This document shows, in pieces, positions 51,472 through 61,077 of a stretch of 64,000 nt of DNA. The stretch lies in NCBI RefSeq assembly GCF_000425745.1, contig NZ_AUEA01000016.1, forward strand, positions 1-64,000, read 5' to 3'. This stretch comes from Pseudomonas cremoricolorata DSM 17059 = NBRC 16634. Its GTDB lineage: Bacteria; Pseudomonadota; Gammaproteobacteria; Pseudomonadales; Pseudomonadaceae. The first letter of the stretch is position 1, and the number at the start of each line of letters is the position of its first letter. Under the pieces are notes generated by a model. The model was not told where the DNA came from and ran no database searches. It was given only the letters and a program-made list of their open reading frames with translations. The translations under genes and the position numbers were made by a program.

Positions 51472-52573
51472 CCTGATGAGCCTGGCCGTGCCCGTCCACT
51501 CGGCCACCTTGCTGGTCGGCAGCTACACCGACGGTGCCAGCCATGGCATCTACCGCTATCACTTCGATGCCAGCACCGGGCAGATCGAATCCACCCCGTT
51601 GCAGGTGGTGCACGCGGCCAATCCGTCGTGGCTGGAGCTGTCGCCCGACCAGCGTGTGCTGTATGCCGTCAATGAAGACCGTGAAGGTACGGTGAGCAGC
51701 TTTGCCGTCGACGTCGACGGCGCCCTGACCGCCCAGGGCAAGGTCACCAGCCAGGGCGGCGAGCCGACCCATGCTAGCCTCAGTCACGACCAGCGCTACC
51801 TGTTCGTCGCCAACTACGGGGCTGAAAAGCCAGGCGGCAGCCTGGTGGCGCTGCCGGTGAGCCGCAGCGGCACGTTGCAGGCCCCGGCCCAGCAAGTGCG
51901 CCATGCGCCGAGCCAGGTCGATGCCGAGCGCCAGCGCGAGGCGCACATGCATTCAATGGTCGTTGCCCCTGATGGCCAACACGTATACGCCACCGATCTG
52001 GGCGCCGACCGCGTGTTCATCTACCGCTACGACGGCGCCCGCGCCGAGCGACCGCTCAAGCCGGCCAGCACCGCCGAGCTGGTGTTGCCGCCGGGCAGCG
52101 GGCCGCGGCATCTGGAGTTCGACAGCCGTGGCCGTTTTGCCTACCTGACCTTGGAAATGAGCGCCCAGGTGGCGGTGCTGGCGGTGCACGACGATGGTCG
52201 CCTGACGCTGCTCCAGCAACTGCCGCTGACCGAGCACGACGACGTGGCGTTCAAGTCAGCCAGCGGCCTGCACCTGTCGGCCGACGGACGCTTTCTGTAC
52301 GTCAGCAACCGCGGCAAGGCCAATGAGATCGTGGTGTACCGGGTCAGCCCCGACGATGGCCGCCTGAGCCTGGTGCAACGCCGCGCCAGCGAAGGCGACC
52401 ACCCGCGCGAATTCGCCCTCGACCCTGACGGGCATTTCCTGCTGGTGGCCAACCAGCACAGCGACGAGATCGTCGTCCTGCGCCGCGACCCGCGCGAAGG
52501 CACCCTCGGCGAAGTGGTCCAGCGCCTGCCTCAGCCAGCGCCTTCGGCGTTGGTGTTCGCCAAATCCCCATAA
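51437..52573 (+). CDS. Exported lactonase family beta-propeller (6-phosphogluconolactonase-like)
   Basis: This 378-aa protein has a signal peptide (LLRISLMSLAVPVHSA). A seven-bladed propeller of the Lactonase family follows, with LLVGSYTDGASHGIYRY, FVANYGAEKPGG and FLYVSNRGKANEIVVYR as typical blades. Enzymes of this fold hydrolyse 6-phosphogluconolactone or related lactones, but a periplasmic location argues for another lactone. ATG 51437 has GAGGAAG just before it; ATG 51431 is possible. The start lies 35 nt inside the DUF5629 gene in another frame. Confidence 0.87.
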   Translation: MNRTCKHLLRISLMSLAVPVHSATLLVGSYTDGASHGIYRYHFDASTGQIESTPLQVVHAANPSWLELSPDQRVLYAVNEDREGTVSSFAVDVDGALTAQGKVTSQGGEPTHASLSHDQRYLFVANYGAEKPGGSLVALPVSRSGTLQAPAQQVRHAPSQVDAERQREAHMHSMVVAPDGQHVYATDLGADRVFIYRYDGARAERPLKPASTAELVLPPGSGPRHLEFDSRGRFAYLTLEMSAQVAVLAVHDDGRLTLLQQLPLTEHDDVAFKSASGLHLSADGRFLYVSNRGKANEIVVYRVSPDDGRLSLVQRRASEGDHPREFALDPDGHFLLVANQHSDEIVVLRRDPREGTLGEVVQRLPQPAPSALVFAKSP

Positions 52574-52583
52574 CCGCCTACAG

Positions 52584-52609
52584 GCGGGTGAACTGCGCCG
52601 TTCACCCGC
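52584..52609. terminator. Convergent hairpin between the lactonase gene and sbcC
   Basis: GCGGGTGAAC (52584-52593) pairs perfectly with GTTCACCCGC (52600-52609) around a 6-nt loop. It includes the sbcC stop codon (52602-52604). There is no T run on either side, so it may be a factor-assisted terminator or an RNA 3'-end structure for both convergent genes. Confidence 0.55.
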
Positions 52610-55600
52610 TGACCTCCACCTCACTCAAGCCGTTGCCCTGCCGGTGCACTTTGATTTGCACCGGGATGCGCTCGTGCATGTCCTGCACGTGGGAAATCAC
52701 CGCCACTTTGCGGCCCTGGGCTTGCAGGCCGTCGAGGGCGTCCATGGCCAGTTGCAGGGATTCGGGGTCGAGGCTGCCGAAGCCTTCGTCGATGAACAAC
52801 GACTCGATGCGCAAGGTGCTCGAGGCCATCGAGGCCAGGCCCAAGGCCAGGGCCAGCGAGACGAGGAAGGTTTCGCCCCCGGACAGCGAATGCACCGAAC
52901 GCAGTTCGTCGCCCATTTCCGTATCCATCACCAGCAGCCCGAGGGCGCTGCCGCCGCGCTTGAGGCGGTAGCGCCGGGCCAGCTGGCGCAGTTGTGCGTT
53001 GGCGTGGTGCAGCAACAGGTCGAGGTTGTAGCCCTGGGCGATCTTGCGGAACACATCGCCTGAGGCCGAGCCGATCAATGTGTTCAGGCGCGCCCAGCGC
53101 TGCCACTGCTGCTGGGCCTGCTCGATGTCAGCGGCAAGCGCCGCACTGGCCTGCTGGCGACGCTGGTCGTCGGCCTGCTGCGCGCGCAGCTCGGCGCAGT
53201 GTTGCTCGCGCTGGGCAAGACTTGCCTGGATGTCGTCCCGCGCCTGCTGCAAGGCCTCGGCGGGCAGGGGTTCGGCTGCTGACTGCTGATGGTTGTGCAC
53301 CCACTCGTCACGTTCCTGGACCCGCACGGCGGCCTGTTGCAGCGCGCTGTCGGCAGCCTGCAGGCGCTGACGCAAGGCACCCAGCTGGGTTTCGTCGACC
53401 GCCAGCAGACGCTCAAGGGTGGCGTCGTCGAAGCTGGCATGCTCGGCGCGCCACTGATCGATGGCCTCCTGCAACTGTTGCTGCTCGACGGTCAGTTCCG
53501 CCTGACGGGCCTGGTTGGCCTTGAGTTCAGTGGCCAGTTGCAGGGCCTCGTTATGCGCCTGCTGCAAGGCCTGGGCGGTTTCGCCCTCGCCCTGGCGCGC
53601 CTGTTCCAGCTCGCGTTGCAGGTGCTGCTGCCAGGCCTGGGCGCTCGGGTGGCTGCCGAGCAGCTCGCCGAGCGACTCGCCGGCTTGGCGGTGCTGGGCG
53701 TCGAGACGTTCTAGCTCGGCCTGGCGCTGTTGCTGCTGGGCGCTGTGGTGCTGTTGTTGATCGAGCAGGCGCTGCAGGTGTTGCTCGCGCTGCTGCTGCG
53801 CCTGGTGCAATTCGTGGCGCTGGTCGAGCTGCTGCAAACGTTCGGCGAGCAGCCGGTCAAGCTCAAGGAAGGCCGCGGCCGGCGCCTCGCGCAGGGCCTT
53901 GAGGTGCGCCTCGGGCAGCAGCTCGGCAAACTCGGCCAGTGCCTGTTCGAGGCGCTGCTGATCGGCCTCCAGCGCGCTGCGCTGCTGCTCCAGGCGTTGC
54001 TGGGCCTGCTGCTGTGCCTGCTGGGCGCTGTGCACTTGGGCGGTGTGCTGGGCAACGTCGCGTTGCAGGCGGGTGAGGGTGGCCTGGCGTTGCTCGTCGC
54101 GGCTGATCTCTTGCTCGAGGCGTCGTGCCTGCGCTTGAAGCCAGTCTGCGCGGGCTGTTTCGGCCTGGGCGTCGAGGCCGGCCCACAGGGCATGGCCGCG
54201 CAGCTGCTGGTCGAGCGGCTGGCACTGCTCGCTCAGTTGCTGATGCTGTTGCTGCGCGTCCTTGTACTGGGCGTTGGCCACGCCCAGCTCGGTGCGCAGG
54301 GTGGTGAGCCGCTCGCCGAGCTCACGCACCTGGGCCTTGGCGGTGTCTTCTTCGTGCTGATCGTGCTCACCGAGGCTTGCGAGCAGCGCCTGAGCATCGT
54401 GGAAGGGGTGTTCGAGGCTGCCGCAGACGCTGCACGGCTCGCCCTCACGCAACTGCTCGCGCAGCGCTTCGACGCTCTTGTCGCGGGCCAGGCGCTGACG
54501 TTCGAGCACTTGCTGGATCACCGTCAGAGCCTGTTCGGCGGCGCTGAATTCGGCTTTGGCGGCGGTGCCGGCGGCGATCAGTTGCTGACGCTGTTGCAGG
54601 ACCTGCTGCTGACGCTCGGCGAGTGCCTGCAAACCCTGTTGCAGCTCCTGTTCGCGGCTGTACAGGCGGCTGAACTCATCGACGCTGCGCTGCTGCCTGC
54701 GGTTGTCCTGAAGCATGGAGCTGAGCAGCTCGAGCTGCTCGGCCACCGCCTGCGGCTCGACCTTGGCCTCGCGGTAGAGCAGTTCCAGGTCTTGCTGCTG
54801 GGCCTGGGCGTGGGCGCTGGCCTGGCTCAGTTGCGCCTGCAAGGCCGGCAGTTCTTCAGCGCCCTGCTGCAACCGGTTGCCGATTTGCAGCAGTTGCTGG
54901 AGCTGGCCGCGATAGGCCTGCCAGGCCTCGCCAAGGCTCGCCAACTCTGCGCTGCCGGCCAGCGCCTGGTCGACCTGCTGCAGCGCGTGCTGGTCACGCT
55001 GCTGCGCCTCGTGCAGTTGCTGGTGCTGTTGCTGCAAGGCCGCGCCGGCGTGCTCGGCCTCGGTTGCTGCGGTACGCGCGGTACCCCGCTCGCCGTGCAG
55101 GCGGGCGAGAGCTTCCTCGGCGGAGAACGCCTGGCGCAGGCGCGGTGCGGCCTCATCCAGGGCCTGCTGGCGTTGGCCCATGTGCTCGCGAGCGGCGTGC
55201 AGGGCCTGCTCGAGCTCGGCACTGCGCGTCTGCACGCTGGCCTGCCGTTGTCGTTGCGCAAGCAGCGCCTCGCCCAGCGGCTGCAACTGCGTGAGCAACT
55301 GGCGCTGGCGCTGGAACTGATGGCGCTGCGGCGCCAGGCGCTCCAGACGCTGCACGTCGTCGCGTTGCGCGCTCAGCGACTCGGCATGCTGCTGCGCCTC
55401 GCTGAGCGCCTGGCGGGCGCTGTGTTGCTGCTGCAGCAGGCGCTGCAATTCGGCTGCCCAGGCGCGTTGCTGTTCCAACTCGCGCTGGCGCTGTTGCTCG
55501 GCCTTGAGCTGTTGCTGGGCCTGGTCGAGGGTTGCATCGAGCTCCAGGCGCGCCTCGCTGGCCATGGGCAGCAGGTGGCTGGCGCGTTCCTGCAAGGCGC

Positions 55601-56246
55601 GGTAGGTGTCGCCGGCATCGCGCGCCCTGGCAAACGCGCCTTGGCCAAGACGGGTGTAGATCGAGGTGTTGGTGAGCTTTTCCAGCAGTTCGCTGCGGTC
55701 GCGGTCGTTGGCCTTGAGGAAGGCGCTGAACTCGCTTTGCGCCAGCATCACGGCACGGGTGAACTGCTCGAAGTTCAGGCCCAGGCGGGATTCGATCAGC
55801 TCTTTGTATTCCTGCTTGCCACTGCCCAGCAGTTGCTCGGCGTCGAGGTCGTACAGGCTCTGGCGGCTGGCCTGCAACTTGCCGCCGGCCTTGTCGCGGG
55901 CGCGGTTGGCTTCCCAGCGGGCGCGGTAGCGGTGGCCGTCGATGCCGATGAAATCCACTTCGGCAAAGCCACTGCCACTGCCGCGGCGCAGCAGGTTGCG
56001 CGGATCGGCGGTGGGAATGTCGCCGTCGGCATCCGGCACCTTGGCTTCGCGGGCGATGGCGTTGAGCCGCGGCACGCTGCCGAACAGCGCCAGGCACAGG
56101 GCATCGAGCAGGGTGCTCTTGCCGGCGCCGGTGGGGCCGGTGATGGCGAACAATCCGGCGCTGAGCAGCGGCTCGGCGGTAAAGTCGATGTCCACCGGGC
56201 CTGCCAGCGAGGCCAGGTTCTTCAGGCGAATGGCAAGAATCTTCAT
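52602..56246 (-). CDS. sbcC: Exonuclease SbcCD subunit C
   Basis: This 1214-aa SMC/Rad50-like ATPase with SbcD cuts DNA hairpins, palindromes and protein-blocked ends. The N-terminal GPTGAGKST is Walker A. Long Gln/Leu-rich coiled coils flank the zinc hook CSVC (C605 and C608). The C-terminus carries the signature LSGGETFLVSLALALGL and Walker B (ESLFIDEGFGSLDPES). The length is somewhat above the E. coli protein (1048), from longer coils. It overlaps sbcD by 4 nt and ends in the convergent hairpin. Confidence 0.97.
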   Translation of the reverse strand: MKILAIRLKNLASLAGPVDIDFTAEPLLSAGLFAITGPTGAGKSTLLDALCLALFGSVPRLNAIAREAKVPDADGDIPTADPRNLLRRGSGSGFAEVDFIGIDGHRYRARWEANRARDKAGGKLQASRQSLYDLDAEQLLGSGKQEYKELIESRLGLNFEQFTRAVMLAQSEFSAFLKANDRDRSELLEKLTNTSIYTRLGQGAFARARDAGDTYRALQERASHLLPMASEARLELDATLDQAQQQLKAEQQRQRELEQQRAWAAELQRLLQQQHSARQALSEAQQHAESLSAQRDDVQRLERLAPQRHQFQRQRQLLTQLQPLGEALLAQRQRQASVQTRSAELEQALHAAREHMGQRQQALDEAAPRLRQAFSAEEALARLHGERGTARTAATEAEHAGAALQQQHQQLHEAQQRDQHALQQVDQALAGSAELASLGEAWQAYRGQLQQLLQIGNRLQQGAEELPALQAQLSQASAHAQAQQQDLELLYREAKVEPQAVAEQLELLSSMLQDNRRQQRSVDEFSRLYSREQELQQGLQALAERQQQVLQQRQQLIAAGTAAKAEFSAAEQALTVIQQVLERQRLARDKSVEALREQLREGEPCSVCGSLEHPFHDAQALLASLGEHDQHEEDTAKAQVRELGERLTTLRTELGVANAQYKDAQQQHQQLSEQCQPLDQQLRGHALWAGLDAQAETARADWLQAQARRLEQEISRDEQRQATLTRLQRDVAQHTAQVHSAQQAQQQAQQRLEQQRSALEADQQRLEQALAEFAELLPEAHLKALREAPAAAFLELDRLLAERLQQLDQRHELHQAQQQREQHLQRLLDQQQHHSAQQQQRQAELERLDAQHRQAGESLGELLGSHPSAQAWQQHLQRELEQARQGEGETAQALQQAHNEALQLATELKANQARQAELTVEQQQLQEAIDQWRAEHASFDDATLERLLAVDETQLGALRQRLQAADSALQQAAVRVQERDEWVHNHQQSAAEPLPAEALQQARDDIQASLAQREQHCAELRAQQADDQRRQQASAALAADIEQAQQQWQRWARLNTLIGSASGDVFRKIAQGYNLDLLLHHANAQLRQLARRYRLKRGGSALGLLVMDTEMGDELRSVHSLSGGETFLVSLALALGLASMASSTLRIESLFIDEGFGSLDPESLQLAMDALDGLQAQGRKVAVISHVQDMHERIPVQIKVHRQGNGLSEVEVSG

Positions 56247-57481
56247 GGCTGGGCCTCGTGCTGATGGGCGTCCTGCAACAGTTCGGCGAAGTCGGCCAGG
56301 GTCTGTTCGTCGGCCTCACTGCCGTAGGCCTGCTGCCAGGCGCGGCTGAACAGGTCCTGCGGAGTGATCTGGCTGAGTTCGACGAAGCCCTGGGCCTGGT
56401 CGTCGGCCGCGCCGGCGCCGCTGTACTCGGCGCTGATGCGCACCAGGCGCACGGCTTTTTCGCTGAGCGCGCTGTCGACTTGCTGGCGCAGATCAGGCTG
56501 CGGCTCGTCGAGGCGCACGCGCACTTCCAGCCACGGCTGGTGGTTGGGGTCTTGCAGCAAATCCGGCGCAGGCAGCTCGGCCAGTTGCGCCAATACCTCG
56601 GCCAGTGGCGCCGGGCCGATGCGCAGCAGCGCCACCGCCCGCGGCACCAGGCGCGCCTCGACACTCACCAGCTGCGCGCCTTGCAGCTCGACTTCCAGCA
56701 CCTGGTGCGGGTAGTTGATTTCCGCGAACGACAGCGGCAACGGCGAGCCGCTGTAGCGGATGCGCTCTTCGCGGTTGACCTTCTGCGGCTTGTGCAGATG
56801 GCCCAGGGCGACATAGGCGATGCTGGGGTCGAACAGCCGCGCCGGCAGCGCTTCGGCATTGCCGATGATCAGGCTGCGTTCGGAATCTTCCGAGACCGAG
56901 CCGCCGGCCATGTGCGCGTGGCTGATGGCCACCAGCGCCTGGTCCTTGCCACGCTTGCGCAGCGCCGCTGCGGTCAGTTGCTCGTGCACCGTGGCGATGC
57001 CCTTGAGGTAGTCGTCACCCAGGTGCGGCCCGGTCACTTCCGCCGGGCGCAGGAACGGCAGCGCCAGGCACCAGGCGCACACCTTGCCGCGTGCGTTGGT
57101 CAGTGGAATCAGTAGCCGCTCGGCATCGAGCTGGCCTTCGTCGAGCCAGTGCACCCGGCCCAGGGCATGGGTGCGCAGACGCCGCATCAGCGCCGCGGGC
57201 AGCTCGACCCGCGAGCCGGAATCGTGGTTGCCGGCGATCATCACGATGTCGAGCTTGGGCTGTTGCTCGTGGGCACGGACGATGAAGTCGTACAACCGCT
57301 CCTGGGCCTTGACCGGCGGGTTGACGGTGTCGAACAGGTCGCCGGCGATCAGCAAGGCATCGGGCTGACGCAGTTGCAGTTGGCCGAGCAGCCATTCAAG
57401 GAAACAGGCATGTTCGAAGTCGCGATCCTGGCCGTGCAGGCTCTGACCAAGGTGCCAGTCGGAGGTGTGAAACAGACGCAT
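56243..57481 (-). CDS. sbcD: Exonuclease SbcCD subunit D
   Basis: This 412-aa Mre11-like nuclease has the metal motifs TSDWHLGQSLHG (near residue 5-16), AGDLFDTVNPP, MIAGNHDSGSR and the histidines of SHAHMAGG and ALGHLHKPQ. It forms the nuclease core of SbcCD and cleaves DNA ends and hairpins with manganese. It is the first gene of the pair and overlaps sbcC by 4 nt. The start ATG is the first after the non-coding stretch, with no strong ribosome site. Confidence 0.97.
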   Translation of the reverse strand: MRLFHTSDWHLGQSLHGQDRDFEHACFLEWLLGQLQLRQPDALLIAGDLFDTVNPPVKAQERLYDFIVRAHEQQPKLDIVMIAGNHDSGSRVELPAALMRRLRTHALGRVHWLDEGQLDAERLLIPLTNARGKVCAWCLALPFLRPAEVTGPHLGDDYLKGIATVHEQLTAAALRKRGKDQALVAISHAHMAGGSVSEDSERSLIIGNAEALPARLFDPSIAYVALGHLHKPQKVNREERIRYSGSPLPLSFAEINYPHQVLEVELQGAQLVSVEARLVPRAVALLRIGPAPLAEVLAQLAELPAPDLLQDPNHQPWLEVRVRLDEPQPDLRQQVDSALSEKAVRLVRISAEYSGAGAADDQAQGFVELSQITPQDLFSRAWQQAYGSEADEQTLADFAELLQDAHQHEAQP

Positions 57482-57831
57482 GAATGACCTGTGTGATGAA
57501 GTCGGGCCAGCAGCGGGCCAGATGGGGAGGAGGGCGGTGCGCGTGGCGGCTATGGTAACTCATTGGCAGCGTTCGCCGGGCATGTGCGAAGGTGCCATGT
57601 GGGCGTTGGCTATCCCGAATCGGCAGCCTTTGCAGCGCCTGACGGCGGGCCGTGAACCCGCCTGGGGCACGGCTTTCCTGGCTGCCAATTTGGGCTAACG
57701 CCTGCGCCTGCAGGGGCCTAGGATCGAAAACGTCAGCACCCACTACAACAAAGTTCTCGGCCCATGCGCCGATATGACGATCGGCGTTGACTCAACCTAC
57801 AGCGACTGCCTCATACAATAAGGTCAAGATC
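57482..57831. other. 350-nt intergenic region with nested hairpins and dyad
   Basis: No ORF is convincing here. GGCAGCC (57622-57628) pairs with GGCTGCC (57680-57686), enclosing GGCGGG (57644-57649) and CCCGCC (57657-57662). A TAGGAT -10-like hexamer lies at 57719-57724. A perfect 7-bp dyad, CGCCGAT-N6-ATCGGCG (57767-57786), precedes TTGACT (57787-57792), with TACAAT at 57814-57819 at too long a spacing. The region must hold the promoters for sbcD and for the APC permease. A small RNA or riboswitch is possible but I cannot name one. Confidence 0.4.
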
Positions 57832-59283
57832 ATGAGCGTATCCGAGAGTTCGCCGGCAGCTTCCACAGAGCTGCGGCGCGGCGCCCTGAGCGTCGGTTTC
57901 ATCATCTTCTTCGTCATCTCGGCCGCCAGCCCCCTGAGTGTGCTGGCCGGTGGTTTCCCGATCGGCATCATGCTCGGCAATGGTGCCGGCACACCGGCGT
58001 TGCTGCTGCTGGCCCTGGCCGTGCTGCTGACCTTCGCCGTCGGCTACACCACCATGGCCCGCCACGTGACCAACGCCGGCGGCTTCTATGCCTTCTCGTC
58101 ACGCGGCCTGGGCGGCATGGCGGGCGGCGCTTCCGGGGTGCTGGCGATGCTGGCCTACAACATCCTGCAGGTGGGCTTGTACGGCATGTTCGGTGGCGTG
58201 GTGTCAGGCACCATGTCCAGCGTGTTCGCCATCGACCTGCCGTGGTGGGCCTATTCGCTGATGGCCATGGCCAGCATCGCGGTGCTGGGCTACCGCAACA
58301 TCGACCTCTCGGCGCGGGTGCTGTCGTTCATCGTGGTGGCCGAATACCTGGCGATTCTGGTGCTGGACATCGCCATTCTGCGCAGCGGTGGTGACAGCGG
58401 GGTCAATTTCGACTCGTTCAAATCTGAATACGTATTCAGCGGCACGCCGTCGATCGGCCTGCTGTTCTGCTTCGCCGCCTTCATCGGCTTCGAGGCCACC
58501 ACCATCTATGGCGAGGAAGCGAAGAACCCGTCGCGGGCCATTCCCATCGCCACCTACGTATCGGTGCTGCTGATCGGCTGCTTCTATGCGCTGTCGATCT
58601 GGTCGATGGTGGTGGGCGTTGGCGCCGACAAGATCGTCTCGGTGCTGCAGGGGCTGGCGGATCCGACCACCTTCATCTACGGGCTGTCAGATCACTTCGT
58701 CGGCCCGCAACTGACCCAGGTCATCCGCGTGCTGTTCATCGTCAGCATCTACGCCGGCCTGCTGGCCTTCCACAACTCGGCGGCGCGCTACTTCTACGCC
58801 ATCGGCCGCGACGGCCTGCTGCCGCGGGCGCTGGGCTCGACCCATCGCATCCACCAGAGCCCGCACCGCGGCTCGGCCTTGCAAAGCCTGATCGCGGCGG
58901 TGGTGGTGCTGATCTTCGCGGCCATGGAAGCCGACCCGATCCTGCAACTGTTCGCCTGGTTCTCGAGCCTGGCCACGCTGTGCCTGATCCTGCTGATGGC
59001 GATCACCTCGGCCGCCGTGCTGATGTACCTCAAGCGCAATCCGCAGCTCAAGCTGGGCGTGCTGCGCCGCGTCGTGTTCCCGGTGTTCTCGTGCCTGGCG
59101 CTGAGTTTCGTGCTGATCATCGCGGTGGTGCACTTCGAGGTGCTGACCGGCTCCAGCAAGGCGCTGTCCTACGCGCTGTGCTCGCTGATTCCGGCGGCGT
59201 TGATCGTCGGCCTGGTGCTGGCCGCACGCTTGCGCCGCAGGTCCCCGACCTGCTTCGAGGCACTGGGCAGTCACAAGCTCTGA
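57832..59283 (+). CDS. APC superfamily amino acid permease
   Basis: This 483-aa inner-membrane transporter has about 12 helices. The first helix motif FFVISAASPLSVLAGGFPIGIMLGNG matches the APC broken-helix substrate site, with GFEATTIYGEEAKNPSRAIP in helix 6-7 typical of the family. It likely brings in an amino acid or amine by proton symport. The start ATG 57832 has AAGGT at about 12 nt upstream. It converges with a LysE-type exporter and lies close to an IclR regulator. The substrate is unknown. Confidence 0.9.
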   Translation: MSVSESSPAASTELRRGALSVGFIIFFVISAASPLSVLAGGFPIGIMLGNGAGTPALLLLALAVLLTFAVGYTTMARHVTNAGGFYAFSSRGLGGMAGGASGVLAMLAYNILQVGLYGMFGGVVSGTMSSVFAIDLPWWAYSLMAMASIAVLGYRNIDLSARVLSFIVVAEYLAILVLDIAILRSGGDSGVNFDSFKSEYVFSGTPSIGLLFCFAAFIGFEATTIYGEEAKNPSRAIPIATYVSVLLIGCFYALSIWSMVVGVGADKIVSVLQGLADPTTFIYGLSDHFVGPQLTQVIRVLFIVSIYAGLLAFHNSAARYFYAIGRDGLLPRALGSTHRIHQSPHRGSALQSLIAAVVVLIFAAMEADPILQLFAWFSSLATLCLILLMAITSAAVLMYLKRNPQLKLGVLRRVVFPVFSCLALSFVLIIAVVHFEVLTGSSKALSYALCSLIPAALIVGLVLAARLRRRSPTCFEALGSHKL

Positions 59284-59305
59284 CCTACAGGGGAGGGCGG
59301 CGCGC

Positions 59306-59941
59306 CTAGCGGCGCCCTTCAAGCGCCATACGCACGGCAAGGCCGATGAGCACCGTACCCATCAACCAGCGCTGGACGATCTGCCACAACGGCCGGCTGA
59401 CGAAGAACGCCGCGATGCTGCCGGCCATGACGGCGATCAGCGCGTTGACGCTGACACTGATGACGATCTGCGTGAAGCCCAGCACCAGCGACTGCGCCAG
59501 CACGCTGGCATGCTCGCCGGGGCTGATGAACTGCGGCAACAGCGACATGTACATGACCGCGATCTTCGGGTTCAGCAGGTTGGTGACCAATCCCATCATG
59601 AACAGTTTGCGCGGGCTGTCCTTGGGCAGGTCCTGCACTTCGAAGGCCGAGCGCGCACCAGGCTTGAGCGCCTGCCAGGCCAGGTACAACAGGTACAGCG
59701 CACCGCCCAGACGCAGCGCGTCATAGGCGTGCGGCACCGCCAGCAGCAAGGCGGTGATGCCCAGCGCCGCGCAGGCCATGTACACGACGAACCCCAGCGC
59801 AACGCCGCCGAGGGAAATCAGGCCGGCTGCGCGGCCCTGGCAGATCGAGCGAGAGATCAGATAAATCATGTTCGGACCGGGCGTCAGCACCATGCCGAGC
59901 GATATCAGCGCGTAGGCCAGCCAGTTGGACAGTTCGGGCAT
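59306..59941 (-). CDS. LysE family amino-acid exporter
   Basis: This 211-aa inner-membrane exporter has about six helices. The family start LAYALISLGMVLTPGPNMIYLISRS holds the conserved TPGPN, and GVALGFVVYM and LLNPKIAVMYMSLLPQF follow. Relatives (RhtB, ArgO) export amino acids such as homoserine or arginine. The start ATG 59941 lies inside a longer frame reaching 60004. It follows the IclR gene on the same strand with a 151-nt gap that contains GC-rich hairpins, so it may be separate. Confidence 0.92.
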   Translation of the reverse strand: MPELSNWLAYALISLGMVLTPGPNMIYLISRSICQGRAAGLISLGGVALGFVVYMACAALGITALLLAVPHAYDALRLGGALYLLYLAWQALKPGARSAFEVQDLPKDSPRKLFMMGLVTNLLNPKIAVMYMSLLPQFISPGEHASVLAQSLVLGFTQIVISVSVNALIAVMAGSIAAFFVSRPLWQIVQRWLMGTVLIGLAVRMALEGRR

Positions 59942-60092
59942 GCAACGACTCCTCAGCACCGGGGCAGTCGCGGCCAGCGCGCGTGCCCCAGGCGCGATCG
60001 ACACAAGGGGATGGTGGCGCCGAGTGTGGCGCCTGCAGCAGGCCCGCGTTAGTCACAGATCGCCTGGAAAAACGCCATACAGCGCGGCGCGG

Positions 60093-60866
60093 TCAGGCGC
60101 TGCGGGTGGGCGCCGAGCGCTGTGCCTGGATGTTCTCGGCAATGCGCTGGGCCGTGTCGATCAGGCGGTCGCGTACCGCGTCCTGGCGCAGCAGACGGAA
60201 GTCGTGGCTGCTGCCCACCGCCGAGATACTGCCCAGCACATCCTTGTGCTCGACGCTGACGATCGGCGCGGCGATGCCGGTGAGGCCGGTGTTGAGTTCC
60301 TCGTGGGTGATGCAGTAGCCGTCGCGGCGAATCTTCTTCGCGGCGCGGGCGAATTCCGACCACGGGCGCTGGCTGTAGGGGTGAGCGGGGTCGTTGGCGA
60401 TGTGCTGCTCGAACAGCTGTTGCAGGCGTTTGCCCTTCTGCGCGGCGACCAGCACTTTCGATTGCGCGCCGCGAAACAGCGGCAGCGGATGGCCGCGGCC
60501 AAAGGCGAAGGTCGCCGTGTCGTAGGCCTCGGTGATGTAGGTGTTGATGATGTGGCCGTCGTAGAAAACGCTGGCGAACACCGCAAGGCCGGTGTCGCGG
60601 GCCAGCTGGTTCATCAGCGCGCGGCCGGCACTGAGGATCGGATCGTACTGACGCATCATCCAGTCCAGTTCGATGATTCGCGGCCCCAGGCCGTAGCTGC
60701 CGGCACCGACTCGGGTGAGCAGGCCGGCTTCGCACAACTCCTTGACGTAGCGGTACACCGTGGCCCGCGACAGGCCCATGCGCTCGACGATGGTGTCCGG
60801 GTCGATTTGCAGTTGCTGCGCACCGAACAGGTCCAGCACGCCCAGCGTCTTGCTCAAGCTGCCCAT
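60093..60866 (-). CDS. IclR-family transcriptional regulator
   Basis: This 257-aa protein has a winged HTH (about 1-70; KTLGVLDLFG, then IVERMGLSRATVYRYVKELCEAGLL). A GAF-like effector domain ends about residue 250, with LNTGLTGIAAPIVSVEHKDVLGSISAVG as its typical core. GAGGAG lies about 10 nt before ATG 60866, which decides the start over upstream codons. It is divergent from the ThDP enzyme and ALDH genes, so it probably controls them, with the dyads in between as likely sites. Confidence 0.93.
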   Translation of the reverse strand: MGSLSKTLGVLDLFGAQQLQIDPDTIVERMGLSRATVYRYVKELCEAGLLTRVGAGSYGLGPRIIELDWMMRQYDPILSAGRALMNQLARDTGLAVFASVFYDGHIINTYITEAYDTATFAFGRGHPLPLFRGAQSKVLVAAQKGKRLQQLFEQHIANDPAHPYSQRPWSEFARAAKKIRRDGYCITHEELNTGLTGIAAPIVSVEHKDVLGSISAVGSSHDFRLLRQDAVRDRLIDTAQRIAENIQAQRSAPTRSA

Positions 60867-61077
60867 GGCAGGCTCCTCATTAGGTGCGGTCGGGTGAAAA
60901 GGCGAGTCATTTGGCACTGCGATTGGCTGAGACTATATCGCTAATAATCGAGATTAAAAAGCGCCTTAAAATCTCATTTGTCTCATATTTTGAGTAAAAA
61001 ACTAAAAATAGCTTGTCTGGATTTTCGAATGATGGAATAAATCCTGAAAAACAACGCCAGCCTGCGAGGCCCGACCC
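60867..61077. promoter_or_regulatory. AT-rich divergent control region with dyads (IclR-ThDP enzyme)
   Basis: This 211-nt region is far richer in A and T than its neighbours. Dyads are GAGATT (60950-60955) with AATCTC (60970-60975), the 13-bp CTCA-N5-TGAG (60982-60994), and GGATTT (61019-61024) with AAATCC (61039-61044). Any could be an IclR operator. No single -35/-10 pair stands out. Confidence 0.5.

Noticed and set aside
53730..56264. Long open frame on the + strand opposite sbcC (844 codons, rich in Leu and Gln)
   Set aside because: It is a mirror of the repetitive high-GC coiled-coil codons of sbcC, which has all its family motifs. No ribosome site or known domain was seen.
57787..57831. 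Start of the APC permease at TTG 57787
   Set aside because: It would add 15 polar residues; ATG 57832 has AAGGT upstream and gives the usual family N-terminus.
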